A DNA stretch of 64,000 bases from Phycicoccus sp. Soil802 (GCF_001429605.1 NZ_LMSS01000006.1:62001-126000), one strand, 5' to 3'. Numbered from the stretch's first letter, positions 1-16,418 are shown. Made by a program: numbers and translations. Notes: a model not told the origin generated them from the letters alone.

Positions 1-16
1 CTGTGCTTGCACTCAT
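1..16 (-). CDS. pyrF: 5' end of the next pyrimidine-operon gene, probably pyrF (partial)
   Basis: Only the first five codons lie in the window (ATG AGT GCA AGC ACA, reading Met-Ser-Ala-Ser-Thr). The ATG overlaps the pyrD stop in an ATGA arrangement, the same coupling seen throughout this operon. In actinobacterial pyr operons orotidine-5'-phosphate decarboxylase (pyrF) usually follows pyrD, so pyrF is the expected identity. That rests on gene order alone, as too little protein is visible to test it. Confidence 0.45.
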
Positions 17-975
17 GCTCGTGCCACCCTCCCGTGGGCCACACCGACGGCGTCGGTGAACCGCTCGAATCCCTTGTCCTCCAGGAGCCCGGCCAGCTCC
101 CGGCCCACGCGCACCGGGGCGCTGGGGTCGTTGAAGGTCGCCGTGCCCACCTGGACTGCACTGGCTCCGGCGGCGACCAGCTCCAGGGCGTCGCGTCCGG
201 TGCGCACTCCCCCGACGCCGATGATCGGCACCGTGGGCAGCCGGCCCTCGAGCATCGCTGCCCGGGTCTGCCAGATCGCGCGGACCGCGACCGGGCGGAC
301 CGCCGGCCCGGAGAGACCCCCGGTGACCCCGGCCACCTGCGGCCGGAGCCGGTCGGTGTCGATGACCATGCCGAGCAGGGTGTTGATCATGGTGAGCCCG
401 TCGGCGCCGGCCTTCACGCAGGCCTGGGCGACACTGACGATGTCGGTCACGTCGGGGGTCAGCTTGGCGAAGATCGGCACGTCGCGCGGCAGCTGCTCGC
501 GGACCAGGGCGACCACCTTGGCGCTGGCCATCGGGTCGCAGGCGAAGACCAGCCCGCGGTTGGCGACGTTGGGGCACGAGATGTTGACCTCGACGCCCAC
601 CACGGCGTCGAAGGCGTCGCTGGCCCGCAGGGTCGCCGCCACGTCGGCGAACTCGCCGCTGGTGTTGCCGGCGATGGACACGAGGGTGCGCGCCCCGGCC
701 TGCTTCAGCCAGGCGAGGTCCTGGTCGACGAACGCCGAGATGCCCGGCCCCTGGAGCCCGATGGAGTTGAGCATCCCCGACGGGGTCTCGGCCATCCGTG
801 GGGTGCCGCGCCCGGAGCGCGGGTCGGCCATCACGGACTTGGTCACGAAGGCGCCGAGCTCACGGATGTCGAAGAACCGGGCCAGCTCGCGCCCGTTCGC
901 CGCACAGCCGGAGGCGGTCATCATCGGGCTCGGCAGGGTCGCGGCGCCGAGCGGCACCGACATGTCTACCGGCAT
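13..975 (-). CDS. pyrD: Dihydroorotate dehydrogenase, class 1B catalytic subunit
   Basis: Oxidises dihydroorotate to orotate in cytosolic pyrimidine synthesis, passing electrons to PyrK and then NAD+. The 320-residue FMN barrel carries the family signatures: VTKSVM (Lys46), NISCPN with the class-1 catalytic Cys at about 134, FAKLTPD (Lys171), and the phosphate-binding end IIGVGGVRTGRDALE followed by GASAVQVGTA. Cys rather than Ser as catalytic base, with pyrK directly upstream, indicates class 1B. The ATG shares one base with the pyrK stop (TGATG), so translation is probably coupled. A start upstream of this would run into pyrK. Confidence 0.96.
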   Translation of the reverse strand: MPVDMSVPLGAATLPSPMMTASGCAANGRELARFFDIRELGAFVTKSVMADPRSGRGTPRMAETPSGMLNSIGLQGPGISAFVDQDLAWLKQAGARTLVSIAGNTSGEFADVAATLRASDAFDAVVGVEVNISCPNVANRGLVFACDPMASAKVVALVREQLPRDVPIFAKLTPDVTDIVSVAQACVKAGADGLTMINTLLGMVIDTDRLRPQVAGVTGGLSGPAVRPVAVRAIWQTRAAMLEGRLPTVPIIGVGGVRTGRDALELVAAGASAVQVGTATFNDPSAPVRVGRELAGLLEDKGFERFTDAVGVAHGRVARA

Positions 976-1879
976 CAGTGACCACCCACCCGAGGAGCAC
1001 CGACGGCGTCGGCAGGCACGCGGCACAGCCCGTCCGAGAACGCGTCCCAGCGCACCCGGTCGCCGCGGAAGACCGGGCCCTCGACGCACGAGCGCACCAT
1101 GCGGGTCGTCCCATCCTTCCCGGCCACCGGCATCACGCAGGTCATGCAGACGCCCACCCCGCACGCCATCGACTCCTCGACCGCGACCTGCGCGACGGCA
1201 CCCTCGGCCGTCGCGATGTCGGTGATCGACCTGAGCATCCCCATCGGCCCGCAGCCGTAGACCACGGCCGCACCGGTCCGCCGGATGACCATGGGGAGCA
1301 CGTCGGACACCCAGCCCTTGTTGCCGGCCGAGCCGTCGTCGGTGGTGACGGTCACGCCGTCGGCGAAACGGCGGGCCTCGACGACGCCGAACAGCTTCGA
1401 CTCCGTGGCAGCGCCGAGCACCATCTCGACATGGCAGCCACGCTCGCGCAGCGCCCCCGCGAGCCAGAAGAGCGGCGCGCTGCCGTAGCCACCGCCGACC
1501 AGCACGCACGCCACCGGCTCGCTGGGCAGCGGGAACGGGCGGCCGAGCGGCCCGACGATGTCGACCTCGTCGTGGGCGCGCAGGGTGCTGAGCCACTCGG
1601 TCCCGGCCCCGACCGCGGAGATCACCACGTCGACCGTGCCGCCGTAGGTGCCGGACGGGCTCACCTTGTGGATCGAGAAGCACCGTCGCAGGAGGTTCGC
1701 GCTGGTGTCGCCACCGACTGCCAGGGCCACGAACTGGCCGGGGCGGGCCAGCTCGGCCAGCCCGGGGGCCACGAAGGTGAGGTGGTGGTAGGCGCCGGCT
1801 CGGCGGGTGGCGATCAGCTCACCGGTCACCTGGACGACGCCGGACCCCTCGACCCGGGTATGCCGCGTGCTCGCCTCGC

Positions 1880-1883
<4 letters not shown>
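975..1883 (-). CDS. pyrK: Dihydroorotate dehydrogenase electron-transfer subunit
   Basis: Partner of PyrD that moves electrons from FMN through a 2Fe-2S centre and FAD to NAD+. The 302 residues comprise a ferredoxin-reductase-like FAD domain (RRCFSIH near residues 66-72), an NAD domain ([16 protein letters not shown], about 128-142; YGCGPMGML, about 209-217) and a C-terminal iron-sulphur cluster with Cys at about 241, 246, 249 and 266 in the PyrK spacing C-x4-C-x2-C-xn-C. The start overlaps the carB stop by 4 nt and the stop overlaps the pyrD start. A CGGCATAC motif lies within codons 7-9. Confidence 0.95.
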
Positions 1884-5229
<3,346 letters not shown>

Positions 5230-5230
<1 letters not shown>

Positions 5231-6429
5231 CAGGCGCCGCTTCCCTTCTCGTTGTTGCTCATCAGCTCTACGAACCGGTCGAAGAGGTAGGCCGCGTCGT
5301 GCGGACCGGCGGCCGCCTCCGGGTGGTACTGGACCGAGTAGGCCGGCAGGTCGAGGCACTCCAGGCCCTCGACCACGTCGTCGTTGAGGCACACGTGCGA
5401 CACCTTCACCCGCCCGTATGCCGTGCCGTCGGCATCGGCGGGCGCCGTCACCTCGCGGTCGGTCGGGGCGTCGACGGCGAACCCGTGGTTGTGGGCGGTC
5501 ACCTCGACCTTGCCGGTGGTCCGGTCCAGCACCGGCTGGTTGATGCCGCGGTGGCCGTACTTCAGCTTGTAGGTGCCGAAGCCCAGCGCCCGGCCGAGCA
5601 GCTGGTTGCCGAAGCAGATGCCGAAGAACGGGATCCGCGCGTCGAGCACCTGGCGCAGCACCGCGACCTCCGCGTCGGCGGTGGCGGGGTCGCCGGGGCC
5701 GTTGGAGAAGAAGACGCCGTCCGGGCCGTGCTCCCCCACTGCCCTGATGTCGTCGATGGTGGCGGTGGCCGGCAGCACGTGCACCTCGATGCCGTGCTGG
5801 GCCATGAGGGTGGGCGTCATCGCCTTGATGCCGAGGTCGAGGGCGGCGACGGTGAACCGCCGCTCCCCCACGGCCGGCACGACGTAGGCCTCGTCGGTGC
5901 TGACCTCGGCGGCCAGGGCCGCACCCTTCATGAGCGGCGCCTCCTGGACCGCCGCGACCAGCTCGGCCGCGGACCGCTCCGACTGCTCGCCGGAGAAGAT
6001 GCCCACGCGCATCGCGCCGCGCTCGCGCAGGTGGCGGGTCAGCGCCCGGGTGTCGATCCCGCTGATGCCGACCACGCCCTGCTCGACCAGCGCGTCCTCG
6101 AGTGAGCGCTGCGACCGCCAGTTGGAGGGACGCAGGGCCGGGTCACGCACGACGTAGCCGGCGACCCAGATCCGGCCGGACTCGGCGTCCTCGTCGTTCA
6201 TGCCGGTGTTGCCCACGTGCGGTGCCGTCATCACGACGACCTGGCGGTGGTAGCTCGGGTCGGTCAGCGTCTCCTGGTAGCCGCTCATCCCCGTGTTGAA
6301 CACGGCCTCCCCGACGGTCTGCCCGGTCGCCCCGTAGGCGTCCCCCCGGAAGGTGCGGCCGTCCTCGAGGACGAGCACGGCGGGGGCCCGGTCCAGGCCG
6401 AGGTCGAACCCAGTGGCAACGGCGCTCAT
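5230..6429 (-). CDS. carA: Carbamoyl-phosphate synthase small (glutaminase) subunit
   Basis: Hydrolyses glutamine and channels ammonia to CarB. The 399 residues contain the CarA-specific N-terminal domain ([17 protein letters not shown], about 44-60) and a class I glutamine amidotransferase domain with nucleophile Cys272 in [12 protein letters not shown] and His369/Glu371 in [12 protein letters not shown]. The ATG overlaps the preceding stop by 4 nt (ATGA). The first roughly 15 residues before [10 protein letters not shown] are a slight extension relative to many homologues. A GCA TAC codon pair near residue 337 carries the genome 8-mer. Confidence 0.96.
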
Positions 6430-7052
6430 GATGTCGTCTTTCCGGTGGTGTCGGGCTGTTCGTCGTCGGTGGTGCCGGGCAGTTCGTCGTCGGTGGGGTC
6501 GGTGCTGTCGGTGGCGTCGCCGGTGTGCCACCACAGGGCCGACTCGACCCGTTCGACGTCGGCCTTGTAGCGGGGCAGGAAGCCGGTCTCGTAGAGGTCG
6601 CCGTTCTCGGCCCGCCACTGGAGCACGACGAGGCGGTTGCCGCCGACGAACTTGCCGACCATGCCCCGCTCGCGCCGGGCCGAGCGCAGGCGGGCCGCGG
6701 GGATGACCACCGTCGCCTCGCCCTGTCGGTCGATGCGCACCAGCTCGTCGGCGTCACCCCGGCTCACGATGAGGGTGGCCTTGGCGCGGTTGCCGAGCCC
6801 CTCCACGGTGACCCGCTCCAGCCGGTTCTCGGCCGTGGTGGTGCTGACGTAGGTGCCCTCCACGATGACCTGCGCGGGCTTCTCCTTCAGGGCGGGCGCC
6901 TCGAGGGAGTGGTCGCGGGTCGTCCGGCTGCGCTCCGCGGCGATCGCCGCGGACTCGTGCTGGTGGCGCTTGCGCACCCACGCGGCATACAGGAGGGCGT
7001 AGATCAGCCCGAGGGCCACGAGCATGACGCCGACGGCTTGCAGACGGGTCAC
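6426..7052 (-). CDS. Membrane-anchored PH-like protein inside the pyr operon, function unknown
   Basis: A 208-residue protein starting at a GTG that overlaps the pyrC stop by 4 nt (GTGA). One transmembrane helix occupies about residues 4-23 ([20 protein letters not shown]), followed by a basic stretch (RKRHQH), a predicted beta-rich cytosolic domain of about 120 residues and an acidic Asp/Thr-rich tail. Related genes sit at this place in many actinobacterial pyr operons and are annotated as PH-like domain proteins or, in older records, transporters. I see no catalytic motif, and a transporter role is unlikely with one helix. The overlaps with pyrC and carA indicate strict co-expression with pyrimidine synthesis. 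Confidence 0.8.
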   Translation of the reverse strand: MTRLQAVGVMLVALGLIYALLYAAWVRKRHQHESAAIAAERSRTTRDHSLEAPALKEKPAQVIVEGTYVSTTTAENRLERVTVEGLGNRAKATLIVSRGDADELVRIDRQGEATVVIPAARLRSARRERGMVGKFVGGNRLVVLQWRAENGDLYETGFLPRYKADVERVESALWWHTGDATDSTDPTDDELPGTTDDEQPDTTGKTTS

Positions 7053-8334
7053 GCGATGGCTCCCTTCTGGGCGGTGACGCGGCCGCCGAAGACCGTGGCG
7101 TGCACGGCGCCCTGGAGGGTGCGGCCGTGCCAGGGGTTGTTGCGGGACAGCGAGAGCGAGGCGCTGCGGTCGACCGTCACCGTGGCGGTCGGGTCGACCA
7201 GCGTCAGGTGGGCCGGCGACCCCGCGGCGAGGGCCTGTCCGTGGGAGGTCAGCCCGGCGATCCGGGCCGGTGCCTGCGACATCACCCGAGCCACGCCCGC
7301 CCAGTCGAGCAGGCCACTGCCGACCATCACGTCGCTCACCACGGACAGCGCCGTCTCGAGCCCGAGCATGCCGAACGCCGCGTCGACGAACGCGTGCTCC
7401 TTGTCGTGCCGGGCGTGCGGCGCGTGGTCGGTGGCCACCGCGTCGATGGTGCCGTCGGCGAGCGCGGCGCGCAGGGCGTCGACGTCCTCCTGCGGCCGCA
7501 GCGGCGGGTTCACCTTGTAGGTGGGGTCGTAGCCGGTGAGGAGGTCGGTGGTGAGGACGAGGTGGTGCGGGGTGACCTCGGCGGTGACGGCGATCCCCTG
7601 GGCCTTGGCCCACCGGATGACCTCGACCGTGCCGGCGGTCGACACGTGCGCGACGTGGACCCGCGAGCCGGTGTGCCGCGCGAGCATGACGTCGCGGGCC
7701 ACGATCGACTCCTCGGCGATGCCCGGCCAGCCCGGCAGCCCGAGCCGGCCGGAGAGCTCGCCCTCGTGGGCGCAGGCGTGCGGACCCGCGAGGTGGGGGT
7801 CCTGCGCGTGCTGCGAGACGACGCCGCCGAAGGCTCGGACGTACTCCAGCGCCCGGCGCATGACCCGCGAGTCGTGCACGCAGTGGCCGTCGTCGGAGAA
7901 GACCGTCACGCGGGCCCGTGAGCGGTGCATCAGCCCGAGCTCGGCGAGCTCCTCGCCGGCCAGGCCCTTGGTGACCGCACCGACCGGCACGACGTCGACC
8001 AGCCCGGCGGCCCGGCCCAGGTCGAGGATCCGCTCGGCCGCCTCCGCGGTGTCGGTGACCGGGCTGGTGTTGGCCATGGCGAGGATCGCGGTGAAGCCAC
8101 CGACCGCGGCAGCAGCAGAACCGGACGCGATCGTCTCCGCGTCCTCCCGGCCGGGCTCGCGCAGGTGGGTGTGCAGGTCGACCAGCCCGGGCAGCGCCAC
8201 CAGGCCGTCGGCGTCGAGGACGTCGGCGCCCTTGGCCGAGCGGATCGTGCCGACCTCGACGATCCGGCCGTCCTCGACGAGCAGGTCCTGGGCCCCCGCT
8301 CCCGCGAGGTCCGCTCCGGTGACCAGCAGCGTGC

Positions 8335-8338
<4 letters not shown>
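7049..8338 (-). CDS. pyrC: Dihydroorotase
   Basis: Cyclises carbamoyl-aspartate to dihydroorotate in the cytosol. The 429-residue amidohydrolase has the metal motif [10 protein letters not shown] (Asp54, His56, His58), the later His ligands in the [11 protein letters not shown] and [11 protein letters not shown] segments, and the catalytic Asp in AVATDHAPH. This is the class I (PyrC/allantoinase-like) form common in Gram-positive bacteria. The ATG overlaps the pyrB stop by 4 nt and the stop overlaps the start of the PH-like gene. The same frame continues upstream as implausible Arg/Pro-rich sequence antisense in character to pyrB and was excluded. Confidence 0.96.
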
Positions 8339-10129
<1,791 letters not shown>

Positions 10130-10285
10130 CAGGTCGTTAAAGGATGTCGTTCGCGGGCGACTCTACCTCGTGTCGTGGGCCCGCGGCATACCGGCCCACC
10201 GAAGGGGGGACGCAGCAAAGGCAACTCGTGCCAGAACTGGCACGAATGGACGCGCTCCAGGACCGGTGAGGTCGATCTGTGCCGT

Positions 10286-10699
10286 TCAGGCCAGGGTTGG
10301 CTTGACCTCGGCCAGCCGGGCCAGCAGGCCGTTGACGAACTTCGGCGAGTCGTCGGTGGACAGGCTCTTGGCCAGCTCGACCGCCTCGGCGATGGCGACG
10401 CTCTCCGGCACCTCGGTCGCATAGAGCACCTCGAACGCCCCGAGCCGCAGGATGGCGCGGTCGACGCTGGGCATCCGCTCGAGCGTCCAGCCCTGCGAGT
10501 AGGTCGAGAGCAGCTCGTTGATGTCGTTCCAGTGGGCGACGACCCCCTCGACGAGGTCGGAGGTGTACTGGTTCAGGGGCACCTCGGTGACCGGCTTGGC
10601 CAGCCGCTCGGCGAGCAGGTCACGCGCGTTCATGCCGCGGTTCTCGGCCTCGAAGAGGAGGTCGATGGCCCGCTTGCGGGACTTGGTCCGTGCGCCCAC
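10286..10699 (-). CDS. nusB: Transcription antitermination / ribosome biogenesis factor NusB
   Basis: Binds boxA RNA with S10 (NusE) to promote rRNA antitermination. The 137 residues match the all-helical NusB fold: KSRKRAIDLLFEAENRG at the N terminus, SVDRAILRLGAFEVLY in the middle (conserved RAIL/RLG/E) and EAVELAKSLSTDDSPKFVNGLL near the end. The GTG start follows the efp stop immediately (TGAGTG). About 190 bp downstream is the pyr operon; that gap holds one GTATGCCG motif and the pyrR leader. Confidence 0.96.
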   Translation of the reverse strand: MGARTKSRKRAIDLLFEAENRGMNARDLLAERLAKPVTEVPLNQYTSDLVEGVVAHWNDINELLSTYSQGWTLERMPSVDRAILRLGAFEVLYATEVPESVAIAEAVELAKSLSTDDSPKFVNGLLARLAEVKPTLA

Positions 10700-11260
10700 T
10701 CAGTTCACTCGGCCGAGGTAGGAGCCGTCGCGGGTGTCGACCTTGACCTTGGTGCCCTGCTCGAGGAACAACGGCACGTTGATGGTCGCACCGGTCTCGA
10801 GGGTGGCTGGCTTGGTGCCACCGGTGGAGCGGTCACCCTGCAGGCCGGGCTCGGTGTAGGTGATCTCGAGGACGACCGAGGTCGGCAGCTCGACGTAGAG
10901 CACGGTGCCGTCGTGGGTCGCGACCTGGGCCATCTGGTTCTCGAGGAGGTAGTTGGCCACGTCGCCGACGGTGGCCTCGGGGATGTGGATCTGGTCGTAG
11001 GTGTCGCCGTCCATGAAGACGTAGTCGGACCCGTCCTTGTACAGGTACTGCATGTCGCGACGGTCGACGTTCGCGGTCTCGACCTTGACGCCCGCGTTGA
11101 AGGTCTTGTCGACGACCTTGCCGGACAGGACGTTCTTGAGCTTGGTCCGCACGAAGGCCGGGCCCTTGCCGGGCTTGACGTGCTGGAACTCCACGACGGT
11201 CCACAGCTGACCCTCGAGGTTGAGGACCAGGCCGTTCTTGAGGTCGTTGGTCGATGCCAC
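10700..11260 (-). CDS. efp: Translation elongation factor P
   Basis: Relieves ribosome stalling at polyproline. The 186 residues comprise the KOW-like N-terminal domain with the tip loop [10 protein letters not shown] (about 30-39; the functional Lys in PGKG) and two OB domains ([20 protein letters not shown]; the C-terminal end [26 protein letters not shown], quoted here in two parts as [10 protein letters not shown] and RDGSYLGR). The tip sequence is the actinobacterial type. GTG start. It is first of the efp-nusB pair and divergent from the aldo-keto reductase across about 196 bp, which must hold both promoters. Confidence 0.96.
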   Translation of the reverse strand: MASTNDLKNGLVLNLEGQLWTVVEFQHVKPGKGPAFVRTKLKNVLSGKVVDKTFNAGVKVETANVDRRDMQYLYKDGSDYVFMDGDTYDQIHIPEATVGDVANYLLENQMAQVATHDGTVLYVELPTSVVLEITYTEPGLQGDRSTGGTKPATLETGATINVPLFLEQGTKVKVDTRDGSYLGRVN

Positions 11261-11456
11261 GTGACTGTCTCTCTCTGTTCAGGTGCGCAGGCCGGTCAAA
11301 GGCCATCGGTGTGCCGCGGGCGTGCGAGCGCGCGGCAGTCCCGGAAAGGTGCGGGGTGGGAGTCGGCCGACAGTCTAGCCGTGCGGTCCACGCTCCCCCG
11401 AATCGCTGCCGGTGCCGCCCGCATGCGTCAGCTGCCACCCTGCCTAGGGTGAGGGC

Positions 11457-12425
11457 ATGACTGCCACGCCTCCCGCCCCGGACATGACCTACCGACCGCT
11501 GGGGTCGAGCGGCCTGATGGTCAGCGTCGCGGGCGTCGGCTGCAACGCGTTCGGGCGACGCGTCGACCAGGACGGCGTCGCCTCGATCCTGACTGCGGCT
11601 CGCGACAGCGGGGTCACGCTGCTCGACACCGCCGACATCTACGGCGGCCACCCGGGCCAGAGCGAGTCGATGCTGGGCGAGGCCCTCAAGGGCCAGCGCG
11701 ACCAGTTCGTGCTCGCCACCAAGTTCGGCATGGACATGCAGGGCGCCAACGGGCCCGACTTCGGCGCGCTGGGGTCGCGTCGCTACGTCCGCCGGGCCGT
11801 GGAGGCCAGCCTGCGGCGGTTGCAGACCGACCACATCGACCTCTACCAGCTGCACCGCCCCGACCCGTTCACCCCGCTCGAGGAGACCCTGGAGGCGCTG
11901 ACCGACCTCGTGCGCGAGGGGAAGGTCCTCTACCTGGGGTGCTCCAACTTCGACGGCTGGCAGGTCGCCGACGCCTCCTGGACCTCCTCGACGGCGGGGC
12001 TGGCGTCCTTCGTGTCGGTGCAGAACGAGTACTCCCTGCTCGACCGCACGGTCGAGGACGAGGTGACGCCGGCGTGCGAGCGGTTCGGGCTCGGCATACT
12101 CCCGTTCTTCCCGCTGGCCCGCGGGCTGCTGACCGGGAAGTACCAGCGGGACGCCGCGGCGCCGGAGGGCTCGCGAGCGGCGCTCGAGGCGGACCGCGCC
12201 GGGTGGCTCGCGGAGGCCGACTGGGACCGGGTCGAGGCGCTCCAGGGCTTCGCCGACGAGCGTGGCGTCGAGCTGATCGACGTCGCGATCGGCGGGCTCG
12301 CGGCCCAGCCCGCGGTGGCCTCGGTCATCAGCGGCGCGACGTCGGCGGCGCAGGTCACCCGCAACGCGCGAGCGGCCCGCTGGGAGCCGGATGCCGCGGA
12401 CCTCGCCGCGCTGGACGAGCTCTAG
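11457..12425 (+). CDS. Aldo/keto reductase
   Basis: An NADPH-dependent cytosolic oxidoreductase of the Tas/YhdN-like AKR group, 322 residues. The catalytic tetrad is visible: Asp and Tyr in LLDTADIYGG, Lys in VLATKFGM, His in LYQLHRPDPF. The cofactor end is VASVISGATSAAQVTRNA. Substrate cannot be told from sequence. One of few plus-strand genes here, it stands alone between efp and the convergent dioxygenase-like gene, whose stop is only about 13 nt away. Ile in LGILPFF is encoded by ATA, the rarest codon in such genomes, creating the CGGCATAC motif. Confidence 0.92.
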   Translation: MTATPPAPDMTYRPLGSSGLMVSVAGVGCNAFGRRVDQDGVASILTAARDSGVTLLDTADIYGGHPGQSESMLGEALKGQRDQFVLATKFGMDMQGANGPDFGALGSRRYVRRAVEASLRRLQTDHIDLYQLHRPDPFTPLEETLEALTDLVREGKVLYLGCSNFDGWQVADASWTSSTAGLASFVSVQNEYSLLDRTVEDEVTPACERFGLGILPFFPLARGLLTGKYQRDAAAPEGSRAALEADRAGWLAEADWDRVEALQGFADERGVELIDVAIGGLAAQPAVASVISGATSAAQVTRNARAARWEPDAADLAALDEL

Positions 12426-12438
12426 CCCACGCCGCCGC

Positions 12439-13353
12439 TCAGACGCCGACCGTCAGGTTGGCGACGTAGCCGTCGCTGGCGTTCCCGGTGACCGTGGCGA
12501 GCTGGTAGATGCCGCCGTCGTTGCCGAACACGTTGTCCGACGTCAATGACGTCTGCGCCAGGTTGCGCACGCTGGCCTCGTAGCCGGCCGTCGCGTAGGC
12601 CTCGGCGCAGGCGGCCTCGGGCAGGGCGATCTGGGAGGTCTTGACGATCTGTCCGCTGCTCGTGGCCTGCGCCAGGGACTGGTACACCTCGAAGTGGATG
12701 TGCGGCCAGCGGCCCGAGTATGCCGCGGGGAAGATGCTCGTGAACGTCGCCGTGCCGGAGGAGCTGGTCGCCTGCACCCCGCGCAGGTAGTTCTCGTCGG
12801 TGACCCCCTGGGAGTAGAGCGAGTACTGGCCGTCGCGGTCGCAGTGCCACAGGTAGACGGCGGCACCGGACAGGGCGGAGTAGCCGTTGCCCGCGTCCGT
12901 GACGGTGAGGTTGATCGTGAGCGGGACGCCCTGGGCGGTGGTCGTCGACGAGCCGAAGCTGCTGGTGATGTCGGACCGCACGATGCCCGAGTCGTCGAGG
13001 ACGTTGGGCCCGTTGGAGCCGTCACCCGGGTAGGGGCCGCCGGTCTCGTCGGGGACCTCGGCCTGGGGCGTGCTCCCCGAGGCAGCGCTCGAGGAGGAGG
13101 TTGAGGACGTCGCGGAGGTCGCCGAGCTGGTGGAGGAGGACGACGAGGTCGAGCTGGTCGAGCCCGCGGAGTCGCCGTTTGCACCGCACGCGGCGAGCGC
13201 CGCCGTGGCCCCCAGGCCGCCGAACAGCCCGAGCACGCGACGCCGGTCGAAGAGCGTGGCGAGGTCGAACTCGAGCCCGCGGTCGTGCCGGTCGTCGTGT
13301 GGGGCACCGAGGTGGTCCGTGCCGTGGTCCGCTGGGGTCTGGTGTGTGCTCAT
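12439..13353 (-). CDS. Exported intradiol-dioxygenase-like lipoprotein
   Basis: The 304 residues begin with a cytosolic segment, a twin-arginine signal (DRRRVLGLFGG, about 36-46) and a lipobox LAAC near residue 56, then a roughly 40-residue Ser/Thr-rich linker and a C-terminal domain of the protocatechuate/catechol dioxygenase fold. Candidate iron ligands are the Tyr in AAVYLWHCDRDGQYS and the two His in GRWPHIHFEVY. Secreted versions are common in actinobacteria and of largely unproven substrate. It is predicted to sit outside the membrane, anchored by lipid. The upstream region contains a repeated CTTCACCCC element that may be its operator. Confidence 0.88.
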   Translation of the reverse strand: MSTHQTPADHGTDHLGAPHDDRHDRGLEFDLATLFDRRRVLGLFGGLGATAALAACGANGDSAGSTSSTSSSSSTSSATSATSSTSSSSAASGSTPQAEVPDETGGPYPGDGSNGPNVLDDSGIVRSDITSSFGSSTTTAQGVPLTINLTVTDAGNGYSALSGAAVYLWHCDRDGQYSLYSQGVTDENYLRGVQATSSSGTATFTSIFPAAYSGRWPHIHFEVYQSLAQATSSGQIVKTSQIALPEAACAEAYATAGYEASVRNLAQTSLTSDNVFGNDGGIYQLATVTGNASDGYVANLTVGV

Positions 13354-13427
13354 GGCTCCACCATGGTCGCTCTCACCCTCCGCGGCGTGTGCCCTGGCTG
13401 TGCGGTCCCTGTGAGCGGTGGCCCCGG

Positions 13428-13524
13428 CTTCACCCCGGAACGTTGACCTTCACCCCGGAACCGTTCCGGGGTGAAGCACAACCTTGTCCCAAGACCCGAT
13501 AAAGCTGGGGCTGGTGGGGTGAAG
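13428..13524. repeat. Cluster of CTTCACCCC / GGGGTGAAG half-sites with a perfect palindrome
   Basis: CTTCACCCCGGAAC occurs at 13428-13441 and again 20 bp later at 13448-13461. The second copy is followed, after one base, by its exact inverse GTTCCGGGGTGAAG (13463-13476), giving a 29 bp palindrome. A fourth half (GGGGTGAAG) is at 13516-13524. The cluster lies 75-170 bp upstream of the dioxygenase-like gene and just downstream of aroB. It could be an operator array or, for the palindrome alone, an aroB terminator. No T-run follows, which favours the operator. Confidence 0.7.
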
Positions 13525-13540
13525 GTGTCGGGTGGAGGGG

Positions 13541-15157
<1,617 letters not shown>

Positions 15158-15161
<4 letters not shown>

Positions 15162-16381
15162 CACGTGCGCATCGCCTCGGGGATGGCCGCGAGGTATGCC
15201 GCGTGGTTGCGCGACGTCTCGGCGACCGAGTCGCCGCCGAACTTCTCCACACAGGCCTGCGCCAGCACGAGCGCGACCATCGCCTCGGCCACGACCCCGG
15301 CCGCGGGGACCGCACACACGTCGGAGCGCTGGTGGATCGCCTTGGCCGCCTCGGCCCCGGTCGTGTCGACCGTGTCGAGGGCGCGCGGCACGGTGGAGAT
15401 CGGCTTCATGGCGGCCCGCACGCGGAGCACGTCCCCGGTGGACATCCCGCCCTCGGTGCCTCCGGCCCGACCGGTGCGCCGGTGGATCACCCCGGCCGCA
15501 TCCCGCTCCATCTCGTCGTGCGCGGCCGAACCCCGTCGTGCCGCGGTGCGGAAGCCGTCGCCGACCTCGACGCCCTTGATGGCCTGGATGCCCATGAGCG
15601 CCGCGGCGAGCTGGGCGTCGAGCCGGCGGTCCCAGTGCACGTGCGAGCCGAGACCCGGGGGCAGCCCGTAGGCCACCACCTCGACCACGCCACCGAGGGT
15701 GTCGCCGTCCTTCTTGGCCGCCTCGACCTCGGCGACCATGGCCGCCGAGCCAGCGGCGTCGAGGGTGCGCACCGGGTCGGCGTCGATCTGCTCGACCTGG
15801 TCGGGGGTGGGCAGCGGGGCGTCCTCGCCGACGCCGGCCGCACCGATCGCCACGGTGTGCGAGACCAGCCGGATGCCGTAGGCCTGGTCGAGGAAGCGGG
15901 CCGCCACCTCACCCAGGGCCACGCGGGCGGCGGTCTCGCGGGCCGAGGCGCGCTCGAGCACCGGTCGCGCGTCGTCGAAGCCGTACTTCTGCATGCCCAC
16001 GAGGTCGGCGTGCCCCGGGCGCGGTCGGGTCAGCGGCCGGTTGCGGGCGACCTCCTTCTCGGCGTTGACGTCGTCGGCCGCGGCGTACGCTTCGTCGGAG
16101 ACGGGGTCGGGCGACATCACCGTCTCCCACTTGGGCCACTCGGTGTTGCCGATCCGGATCGCCACCGGCGAACCCATCGTCACACCGTGGCGCACTCCCC
16201 CGAGGAACTCGACCTCGTCCTGCTCGAACTTCATCCGGGCACCCCGGCCGAACCCGAGCCGACGTCGGGCCAGCGCGGCGGCGACGTCCTTGGTCGTCAC
16301 CTCGACCCCGGCCGGCAGACCCTCGATCGTCGCGAGGAGGGCCGGGCCGTGGGACTCACCTGCGGTCAACCAACGGAGCAT
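15158..16381 (-). CDS. aroC: Chorismate synthase
   Basis: Converts EPSP to chorismate with reduced FMN. The 407 residues show the signatures [16 protein letters not shown] at the N terminus, [30 protein letters not shown] and [21 protein letters not shown], with the conserved His of SHG and Arg residues present. It shares a 4 nt overlap with aroK and follows the prepilin peptidase gene by 37 nt. Confidence 0.97.
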
Positions 16382-16418
16382 GTGCCGATCCTCCCACGCA
16401 GGTCACCGACGTCTTCCG

